Assembly (NCBI GenBank): GCA_900074745.1
Contig: LT598463.1
Location: 966,996 to 1,030,995 of the forward strand
Direction of reading: 5' to 3'
DNA from: Lachancea mirantina
Lineage: Eukaryota > Ascomycota > Saccharomycetes > Saccharomycetales > Saccharomycetaceae
Length of the DNA: 64,000 nucleotides
Shown here: positions 56,909-64,000 of the stretch, piece after piece
Layout: the number at the start of each line of letters is the position of its first letter
How positions within the stretch are numbered: the stretch's first letter is position 1
Notes under the pieces: generated by a model
Told to the model about the DNA's origin: nothing
The model's database searches: none
What the model saw: only the letters and a program-made list of their open reading frames with translations
Position numbers and translations under genes: made by a program

Positions 56909-59206
56909 TCAATCTGATTTCCTTCTTATGGTTAGAAAGGGAAACAATTTCGAGCTTTCAGGAGGTCTTTCCACATCAATAGCAAATTTTTGGCTTGCAG
57001 ATTGAAGAGTCTCCTTGGCAAACTTTTCATGCATGGTTTGACTGTTGGCACGCAGATGGTCCACGGATTTCCGCAGACGTTGATAATGGTCTATTGCAGC
57101 ATCTTTTACAACTCTTGTTCCAGTCAGAAGGGCATCAGCTTTATCGTCACCCTCTGTAATAGCAGCGATAAGAGTATCGATAGCACTTGCCGCACTTGAA
57201 AGCTCCTCCACGATAAACTCAGACGATTTCGTCAGCTCGCGAGAAGAGCCATCGACGACGAATTCATTGAGGGAGCTGCAAAACATTTCGTAACTTGGAA
57301 GCTCGGGTACACCGATGGAGGAGAACGTCTTAAATCTTAGTTTGTGAATGAGTTCCGTCGAACTGAACTGGTCATTAGATTTTTCATCGTAATCAATTAG
57401 CCCATACGATTTTAAAGTAGCGAATTGGAAAACTTCTGCGAGGCAAAGGTTTTTGACGATTAGACACTTCATAGCAAAAGTAGTGACAGATTTTTGATTT
57501 GCACTTAGCTGCGGCAAATCGTTTTCGACATACCAGCGGTATTGAGTTCTGAGTGCGTTTTTTTTCTCACCAGCTTTCAGCTTCTTGAGTCGTTTGTTCA
57601 TGGATTGAATGAAGGCTATCTTATTTCTGATGAAGGTATGCAAGCGGTCTAAACAACTTTCGGAATGCTGCGTAAGATAGTATGCGTACCAGTACATCGC
57701 GAAATATTCTCGAGGTTTATAAATATCCAGTTCAAACCCATTGAGGACAAACTCTAACATCGCAGAAAGTTTCATAAAGAATGTCCAACTCGTCAGAGGC
57801 AACAGCGTGCGATTTTCGGCAATTTCGTCTTTAATTTCCAGCGATTCTAGCTCCATTTCGAAAGTTTCAACCTGCGCTTGAAGCGAGTCCCATACCAAAA
57901 GCTGCCTATTAAATCCCTGTCTGTACCTGCATGAATTTTGAGACATGTTTTGATACCATGCAAAAAGTGCAGCTGAGGATTCTTGCATGAAAGCGTCAAA
58001 CTTATCTATCAAAGATGGCGACAATTCAGCGTCCTGTAACGCATGGCTTAAGCTTGTAGCATGTAGTGAAAATGCTCGGATATGTTGTTCAGAAAATTCC
58101 AAGAAAGTCATTTTCCCTAAAACCGTTTGGTCATCTCTCATTAGATGCAAAGGGAACAATGCACGGGCAATTACGTGACGCTGTGCTCCCTTGTTAAAAT
58201 AGTATGCGGCCTGATAAATTTCGAAAACACTTTGAGCCTCGTTCAACTTGAAAACCTCGCATATATCTTTTGCCATTCGTTCGTATGCCTCATACTCACC
58301 GCCACGAAGCTCAGCGATACTTTTCGGGGGGAATTGGTTTGATAATCTTTTCTGGATGCCAACGGAGAAACACCCTGGGGGCACTGATAAAGATGTTGTG
58401 TCGTATATCTGGAGCTCAGTTGCGCAGCCAATTAGCTTCTGCAATGTCTCAACGCAAGACTCGCCAGATATTTCTGCTTGATCCGGTAGCATTGAGCCCA
58501 GAGTGACCAAATGCATCACCAATTCTAAAATACGCGTCAGATGAGCCGATTGTGGAAATTTGTGGGTCAAAATGAAACGACCCCTTTCTAGCTTTTGTAG
58601 TACAGTTTCCGTGGTAACGCCCATCAACATATTGAGGCCCATTGTGTTACAATTGAGATCCTCCTCTTCAAAGATCACTCCGGCTCGGAACAGTGACTGA
58701 ACAAAACCTATGAAGGACGCAAGTCCCAGTACACACCCGACAAGAACCTCGTCATAAAGCTCATTACCCGTGTTGAGGCGACACGACGATAAATCGGGTT
58801 TTGGATCTTCTGTGAACTGCATAATCAACACTTCAACATACCGACAGCACAAGACGGTGGTTGGTAAGCTTTGGTAATCCGTGAGCCATGTCATCACGCT
58901 TCTTAAGAGACGGTCCGAAATCCCAGTGACAAACTCATTCATCTGGACTTCACTATCACCATAAGCCAGATTGCAGTCGAAGAATTGCTCAGCTGTAGGT
59001 AATTGTAACAAAGTCGAATCTAGTTTTTTGTTATTTATTTCCAATGAATGTGTCCCTTCGAAAAGATCGAAATCCGGTGCTTTAACGATAGTCTGGGGTT
59101 TTAATTGATTCGTCAACCTCTTCAATTGATCGGTCACGTCTACGAGCCCATCATCTAGACTTTTTTCTAGCTTCAATTGCTCGAAACTGCTCTCCAAAGA
59201 GCCCAT
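56909..59206 (-). CDS. MAK10: NatC N-terminal acetyltransferase subunit Mak10 (Naa35)
   Basis: Mak10 is the large auxiliary subunit of NatC, which acetylates proteins starting Met-Leu/Ile/Phe/Trp; it is named for its role in maintaining the killer dsRNA virus. The 765-aa protein is mostly helical. Family blocks include DVTDQLKRLTNQLKPQT near the N-terminus, SEVQMNEFVTGISDRLLRS, and the central ARALFPLHLMRDDQTVLGKM. S. cerevisiae Mak10 (YEL053C) is 733 aa. It follows RPL12 and diverges from AFG1, matching the YEL052-YEL054 order. Confidence 0.93.
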   Translation of the reverse strand: MGSLESSFEQLKLEKSLDDGLVDVTDQLKRLTNQLKPQTIVKAPDFDLFEGTHSLEINNKKLDSTLLQLPTAEQFFDCNLAYGDSEVQMNEFVTGISDRLLRSVMTWLTDYQSLPTTVLCCRYVEVLIMQFTEDPKPDLSSCRLNTGNELYDEVLVGCVLGLASFIGFVQSLFRAGVIFEEEDLNCNTMGLNMLMGVTTETVLQKLERGRFILTHKFPQSAHLTRILELVMHLVTLGSMLPDQAEISGESCVETLQKLIGCATELQIYDTTSLSVPPGCFSVGIQKRLSNQFPPKSIAELRGGEYEAYERMAKDICEVFKLNEAQSVFEIYQAAYYFNKGAQRHVIARALFPLHLMRDDQTVLGKMTFLEFSEQHIRAFSLHATSLSHALQDAELSPSLIDKFDAFMQESSAALFAWYQNMSQNSCRYRQGFNRQLLVWDSLQAQVETFEMELESLEIKDEIAENRTLLPLTSWTFFMKLSAMLEFVLNGFELDIYKPREYFAMYWYAYYLTQHSESCLDRLHTFIRNKIAFIQSMNKRLKKLKAGEKKNALRTQYRWYVENDLPQLSANQKSVTTFAMKCLIVKNLCLAEVFQFATLKSYGLIDYDEKSNDQFSSTELIHKLRFKTFSSIGVPELPSYEMFCSSLNEFVVDGSSRELTKSSEFIVEELSSAASAIDTLIAAITEGDDKADALLTGTRVVKDAAIDHYQRLRKSVDHLRANSQTMHEKFAKETLQSASQKFAIDVERPPESSKLFPFLTIRRKSD

Positions 59207-59993
59207 TTCATAAGTGTTCCTGTGACTAGATGTACATCCACATAATTTTGTCCTCTTCTACATTTACTTAATCTTGATTTTTCAACCGTGATAATAGAGG
59301 AACAACAAAAGTACGATAAGAGACACAGGACAAGCCAAGCCAAACGCCGAGCAATACTTAATTCCACCGTCTCTATATTATTAAAAATTTTCACTCATGG
59401 ATCTCCAATGTTCAACAAATTTTAGTGCTACAAATCTCTGACACGAAGTTGCCATTTGAATATCGCGACCACTAAAAAGTTACTATGATATCCTAGTCCT
59501 ATTAAAGCCCTGAACCCTCCTTACTACCTGTATAGGTTTAATCTTTAATGAGGTAAGATAATTCTGTTTTTCGAGCATTTTCACATCAAGGTTTTTTCAT
59601 TTTTAGAATTCAATATTGACATTTGACATGTCGATTTATCCACAAAACGCTTCAATGAAGAATTGCAAACACCTTTGGAAAATCGATTTCCATATTGCGC
59701 TGACATGCCCACCGTTGTGCTTTTAGTTGTAAACGAGGAACAAATGCTTCAAGGCTGGATTTTGGAAGACGTCTGACGATGTTTGGGCTAAGATATTACG
59801 AGGTTCGAGTGAGTTTTTATGAAAAAGATTCAAATTAAAGAATACTCATTCCGTGGAAAAAGTTACCCAGGGGTAGTTTATCTTCACATCAGTTTATGAC
59901 TACGGTTTGCCATAGTGGTCTTGCTCTTTCACTTTCATTAAACGCTATCAGCGGTACCTGTATCGAGCTTTTGGTCCTCTAACGGCATCGCTG
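59207..59993. other. MAK10-AFG1 divergent intergenic region
   Basis: This 787-bp AT-rich region between divergent genes shows no supportable ORF, RNA gene or repeat. Both promoters must lie here. Confidence 0.45.
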
Positions 59994-61568
59994 ATGACGA
60001 TCATATTTTTTCACCGAGAACAATTCGCTCGAGGATATTTTAGATACCCGAGCAAAATGAGGCTGGCCCAGGGACGATTAGGGAAGTTCGGCCTCGTGAA
60101 TTGGCGCCTATGGCAGAGTGCAGAGGCACGAAGACTTGCTTCGTCTGCGGTATGCACGCCTTCTCAGAGGTATGATCAGCTTGTTCAAGATGGTAAACTT
60201 CGGAACGATCCGTATCAGCGAAAAATCATCAAGAGCTTAGACAAGTTGCACAACCATCTGGAAAAATATTCCCCTCAGAAAGTATCGCCTGCGAGTGCCC
60301 TGGATCAGCTCGGATGGCGTGACAGATTTTCTTTTGGTCGGTTTTTCAAAAAATCGTCGAAGCCCGTCTACAACGAAATTCCACAGGGCATTTATCTATA
60401 CGGAGACGTCGGATGTGGGAAGACTATGCTAATGGATTTATTTTACTTGACTATTCCTGCGTCGCTTACGAAGAAAAGACTTCATTTCCACCAATTCATG
60501 CAATTTGTCCATAAAAGGTCGCACGACATCATCAGAGAACAAAACCTGGACGTTTTAGGACTCGAGAAACACACCGACGTAGACCCAATCCCTTTTTTAG
60601 CCACTGAGATTGCCAATAGCTCTCGAATATTGTGTTTCGACGAATTCCAAGTCACAGACGTTGCCGACGCAATGATGCTAAGACGGCTTTTGACTGCGTT
60701 ACTTGCCAAACCCTATGGCGTCGTTCTCGTTACTACAAGTAACAGAAGTCCCGATGACCTTTACATCAACGGTATTCAACGCGAATTGTTCTTGCCTTGC
60801 ATTCAGATGCTTAAAGAGCGTACCGATGTCATCGACTTGGACTCTGCGACCGACTATCGTAAAATACCACGCCCTGTCTCGTCTGTGTATTATTACCCCG
60901 CAGAAGGCATGAAATATAACAGTCCCGAATGCCAGGATGCCCGGGCCCAGCACGTTGCGTTGTGGTACGACTACTTCGCACAGCCCGAGTCTGAGGATAA
61001 GAAACATTTGGAGAGCAAGACGCACAAAAAACTCACAGACTACAAACTGCGCGTGTGGGGTCGTGATCTCAATGTGCCCGCCTGCACACCGCCGCGGGTT
61101 GCACAATTCACTTTCAAGCAGCTTTGCGGCGAGCCATTGGCTGCCGGTGACTATCTAGCCTTGGCAAGCACATTCCGAGCATTCGTGATCACAGACATTC
61201 CCTTTCTATCGATATATGTTCGCGATCAGATTCGAAGGTTTATAACTTTTCTTGACGCCGTCTACGATAGCGGAGGGAAGCTTGCCACTACTGGAGCGGC
61301 TGATTTCACCTCTTTGTTCACCGAGCCAGAGGATATTTTGAACGACTACGAATTGAAGCCCAAGCATGATTCTGCTGGTGCGGGCTCCGCCAGCGATGAC
61401 AGTGACGCTAGCGACGACCTGGTTACCAAGCATGGATTTTCGAAAGAAATTGCTCAAAAATCGCATATCTTTGCCTTAGACGAGGAAAGGTTCGCGTTTG
61501 CGCGTGCTTTGAGCAGACTTTCTCACATGAGTAGCCAAGACTGGGTTGAAAAGCCGGGTGGAAAATAA
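59994..61568 (+). CDS. AFG1: Mitochondrial AAA-type ATPase Afg1
   Basis: Afg1 (human AFG1L/LACE1) is a mitochondrial inner-membrane P-loop ATPase that helps degrade respiratory-chain subunits. The 524-aa protein has a Walker A motif GDVGCGKT at 137-144, Walker [12 protein letters not shown] with D216-E217, a sensor-like [15 protein letters not shown], and the C-terminal [13 protein letters not shown] block. Two starts are possible: M1 at 59994 and M22 at 60057. The peptide after M22 ([18 protein letters not shown]) looks like a mitochondrial presequence, so M22 may be the functional start. S. cerevisiae Afg1 (YEL052W) is 509 aa, between the two lengths. Confidence 0.94.
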   Translation: MTIIFFHREQFARGYFRYPSKMRLAQGRLGKFGLVNWRLWQSAEARRLASSAVCTPSQRYDQLVQDGKLRNDPYQRKIIKSLDKLHNHLEKYSPQKVSPASALDQLGWRDRFSFGRFFKKSSKPVYNEIPQGIYLYGDVGCGKTMLMDLFYLTIPASLTKKRLHFHQFMQFVHKRSHDIIREQNLDVLGLEKHTDVDPIPFLATEIANSSRILCFDEFQVTDVADAMMLRRLLTALLAKPYGVVLVTTSNRSPDDLYINGIQRELFLPCIQMLKERTDVIDLDSATDYRKIPRPVSSVYYYPAEGMKYNSPECQDARAQHVALWYDYFAQPESEDKKHLESKTHKKLTDYKLRVWGRDLNVPACTPPRVAQFTFKQLCGEPLAAGDYLALASTFRAFVITDIPFLSIYVRDQIRRFITFLDAVYDSGGKLATTGAADFTSLFTEPEDILNDYELKPKHDSAGAGSASDDSDASDDLVTKHGFSKEIAQKSHIFALDEERFAFARALSRLSHMSSQDWVEKPGGK

Positions 61569-62093
61569 GCACTTTATGACAACTAATCCTTCAAATAAAA
61601 AGGCCCTCCCGACACGACAACAGAGGAGCCGTACATATAGTAATTAATATTCATCTCCAATAAACATTCAGAGGCCAAGCCGACTTGTATTTCTTATAGT
61701 TAGTGCTGGCAAAACTGTTACCTCAACAAATATTAGCAAATTCTGTATTATTGTTATTACTATGGTTACTATTAGTATTAATACTATTCGCGAATCTCAA
61801 CAATATGAATATCAAGGTCCGTTCTGTCACAATTGATATTGCTTCGTTGTTTTCGTATTGGAAAAGATACCAGATTATTCAACTGAGATCTGAGATTTTC
61901 AACTGAGATCTGGGATTATAAAATTAGAACGGTGAAAAATTACATCGAGAATGATCATTAGATCTGAACGGTACAAATAAATAAAACAAAACATTCTTTA
62001 CCAAGAGAACTCTTCGTGAGCATCGCTTTCACAAGTTTGAAGGACAGCTGAGAGCTGATTTTGATAACAATTTCACCCGCTTTTTTTAGTGGC
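61569..62093. other. AFG1-HKR1 intergenic region
   Basis: This 525-bp AT-rich stretch carries the HKR1 promoter and a 20-bp duplicated unit (listed separately). It is the inferred right end of an inversion. No tRNA remnant is visible. Confidence 0.45.
61878..61917. repeat. 20-bp tandem duplication
   Basis: TTCAACTGAGATCTGAGATT (61878-61897) is followed directly by a copy with one change, G for A (61898-61917). The 19-of-20 identity implies a recent duplication. It lies 177 bp before the HKR1 ATG. Confidence 0.9.
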
Positions 62094-64000
62094 ATGCGAC
62101 GAGCAGTCATATTTCAGATACTATGGATTGGGATTCTTTTTGTTTTTGGCATTGCAGCGAACAACGGTGCTAACTTTACATCAAACCTTTTGCTCATTAG
62201 AGGTCTCTCCACCGCCCAAATGCAAATTTTCAATACAGGTTTTCAAAATGGCAATGTGTCCGCTAATGGTGGTAGTAGTAATAATAATGATGTTCCCACA
62301 ACGTCAGCAGGTCTGATAAAAACCGGGGACGCAACATTCACAAGTACCAATAGCCCCTTGACCGGTGCAACTGGTTTAAATTCTGAATCTGGTGTCAACG
62401 CGCGTTCTTCAGCTGACGCAGCTAATAGCTTTTCTACCGCTTCGATATCTTCGCCAGATTCACACTTATTTTCGGATACTTTGATGGGGTCTGATGCATT
62501 GACACCCTCACCTGTGGAATCAGCTACGATGCCAACTTTAGCGGATACATCGAAGACATCTTCGGCTGTACCGTCGTTTAGGCTAGCTACATCATCTCCT
62601 TTCGCTGGCACATCGACCTCATCATCTTTGGAATCGTTTGAGGCAGCTACGTCATCGTCTTTGGCTGATGCCTCGACTTCTTCGTCGCCTCTGGCGTCTG
62701 ATACCCCAATTACATCTTCACTTTTGGCTTCTGATACCCCAATTACATCTTCGCCCTTAGCATCTGACTCCTCGAGGACATCTTCACCCTTGCCAGCGAC
62801 TATCTCGTCAGCAACATTAGCATCTACGAGTGATCCTCAGTACACCTCAGACACCTCGGCATCTTCAATTGCTGCAGATTCTTACAGTTTATCGACCTCA
62901 AACGCACCTTCTGGTACGCCTTCTTACAATAGTAAAGCGGTGCCATCTACGACTTCGACAGCTGAAGAAAATTCCTCGATTTATGCGACCACCGAAAGCC
63001 GATCTACCCCACCGTCGAAACACGGGGCCTCTGATTCTTTTACGTCGTCTACCTTACCGCTCTCCTCTGTGACTTTTTCAATGAGCCCTGAAACTCCGTC
63101 TTCAGATTTACCAATAACAATCTCGACCACAGCGTTAACCACAGCAAAAGAGCAGGAAACAGCTTCAAAGCTGTTGCCTTCCACGCCAGCTCGCAGCTCA
63201 ACCTCTTCCCCTGTCGAAACCTACCTCATAACGGCAGTAACCACATTTCCGATAGCTTTTGGAAGCTCCGGCACGACGTCTGATCCAGAATTAAGCACTC
63301 TCGAGGTGCAAACTTCCAGCCCAAGCGACACAGAAAAAAGCGGCACTATTCCTATTTCATCAGCTGCATTTTCAACTACTGAGACGCCTTCAACTGATCA
63401 GAAAGGATCGTTCTTTTCGTCCTCTGCGTCCTCGACGATTCCTACCGCGGATTTAATCGGTTCGACAGGAGAGGACATGACCCCATCTTCATCTATGGCT
63501 TTCGAAAGCCAGTCAAGTTCTTTTGTAGGAGACAGTACATCATCACTTCCGACAATCTACACATCCTCCCCCCCACAAGACTCCTCAATATTGGAAAGTC
63601 AATCTTCGGAGCTAGTGTATACTCTGATCCAAGAAAGTACTGTCCCTACCCCGACGTCGACACCGCTGGCATCGTACCAACGTTCCACCTCATCGCCCTC
63701 TAGCATGGGTGCGTCTCAGAATACGTTTCCGACCCCAATCTCCCTTAGCACCTCTGGCTCTCCCAGCTCGACCATTCAGCCGAACCAGGCTTCCACTGTC
63801 GCACAATCCCAGCCCAACACTATAATAAACACGCATTCCTCTACGTTGGACTCAACTTCATTCTCAGCAGATACGGGACGGCTGCCTCCAGCGTCCGTAA
63901 CGTCACCTATTACCACGATTTACACAATTACCTCAACAACACCCTCTCAGAAGCCGACGCAGACGCAGACGCAAGGTGACAATTCACAGGCTCCGATTGC
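62094..64000 (+). CDS. HKR1: Mucin-like osmosensor, HKR1 type (5' part)
   Basis: The frame opens at the ATG at 62094 and stays open to the window edge, giving at least 635 codons; the 3' end is outside. The protein starts with a signal peptide (MRRAVIFQILWIGILFVFG) and continues as an extracellular domain very rich in Ser, Thr, Pro and Ala, expected to be heavily O-mannosylated. An 11-residue repeat, LASDTPITSS plus one residue, occurs at about 199-231. Signalling mucins Hkr1 and Msb2 sense osmotic stress upstream of the HOG kinase. Hkr1 is preferred because YDR420W is the next gene in this order after RAD30. The membrane span and cytosolic tail that would separate Hkr1 from Msb2 are not in view. 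Confidence 0.8.
   Translation, partial: MRRAVIFQILWIGILFVFGIAANNGANFTSNLLLIRGLSTAQMQIFNTGFQNGNVSANGGSSNNNDVPTTSAGLIKTGDATFTSTNSPLTGATGLNSESGVNARSSADAANSFSTASISSPDSHLFSDTLMGSDALTPSPVESATMPTLADTSKTSSAVPSFRLATSSPFAGTSTSSSLESFEAATSSSLADASTSSSPLASDTPITSSLLASDTPITSSPLASDSSRTSSPLPATISSATLASTSDPQYTSDTSASSIAADSYSLSTSNAPSGTPSYNSKAVPSTTSTAEENSSIYATTESRSTPPSKHGASDSFTSSTLPLSSVTFSMSPETPSSDLPITISTTALTTAKEQETASKLLPSTPARSSTSSPVETYLITAVTTFPIAFGSSGTTSDPELSTLEVQTSSPSDTEKSGTIPISSAAFSTTETPSTDQKGSFFSSSASSTIPTADLIGSTGEDMTPSSSMAFESQSSSFVGDSTSSLPTIYTSSPPQDSSILESQSSELVYTLIQESTVPTPTSTPLASYQRSTSSPSSMGASQNTFPTPISLSTSGSPSSTIQPNQASTVAQSQPNTIINTHSSTLDSTSFSADTGRLPPASVTSPITTIYTITSTTPSQKPTQTQTQGDNSQAPI
62688..62786 (+). repeat. 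33-bp coding repeat in HKR1
   Basis: Three consecutive 33-bp units encode P/L-LASDTPITSS twice and then PLASDSSRTSS. The first two are nearly identical in DNA, the third has diverged. Such units expand and contract often in yeast mucin genes. Confidence 0.8.

Overview
The window is nuclear DNA of a budding yeast of the family Saccharomycetaceae. Genes are compact and mostly intronless. tRNA genes, Rap1, Reb1 and GATA-factor sites are of yeast type, and nearly every protein has a recognisable Saccharomyces cerevisiae ortholog of similar length. Gene order interleaves pieces that lie on separate S. cerevisiae chromosomes: the left half mixes YDR400-YDR410 genes with YOR150-YOR161 genes, and the right half mixes YDR411-YDR420 genes with YEL050-YEL054 genes. 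Single genes stand where S. cerevisiae keeps duplicate pairs (SIZ1/NFI1, RPL12A/B). This is the pattern expected of a species that split off before the whole-genome duplication. It looks most like Lachancea, but I cannot fix the genus by eye.

Layout. 0.2-6.2 kb: URH1, the divergent spore-wall pair DIT2/DIT1, and RPB7. 6.5-15.2 kb: MRPL23, RPB2, MRP20, a spliced ATG40 and ISN1. 16.6-29.2 kb: PNS1, MTR10, SME1, PET123, TRS120, PUP1 and ADE8. 30-38.5 kb: SIZ1, STE14, VPS71, tRNA-Val, CAT2 and DFM1. 39-48.6 kb: RRP17, ERD1, a FUR4/DAL4-type permease behind a cluster of GATAAG sites, RML2, an M28 aminopeptidase and VMA8. 48.8-51.6 kb: SYF1 and tRNA-Ser. 51.8-61.6 kb: RAD30, an acyl-CoA-binding Atg37-like protein, RPL12, MAK10 and AFG1, a block that appears inverted. 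From 62.1 kb to the edge: the start of an HKR1-like mucin sensor.

Most genes are housekeeping: two RNA polymerase II subunits, four mitochondrial ribosomal proteins, proteasome, splicing, SUMO, V-ATPase, vesicle traffic and ERAD. I see no transposon, solo LTR, CRISPR array or foreign gene cluster.

The points most worth a second look are: a 197-bp, roughly 70% GC block of nested perfect hairpins in the RPL12 upstream region; an intron in ATG40 that restores its N-terminus; an apparent ten-kilobase inversion with a tRNA-Ser gene at one end; an Atg37/ACBD5-like membrane protein; and a GATA-site cluster upstream of the permease. No gene set here amounts to an undescribed multi-gene system. The structured GC block is the only strong candidate for something undescribed.
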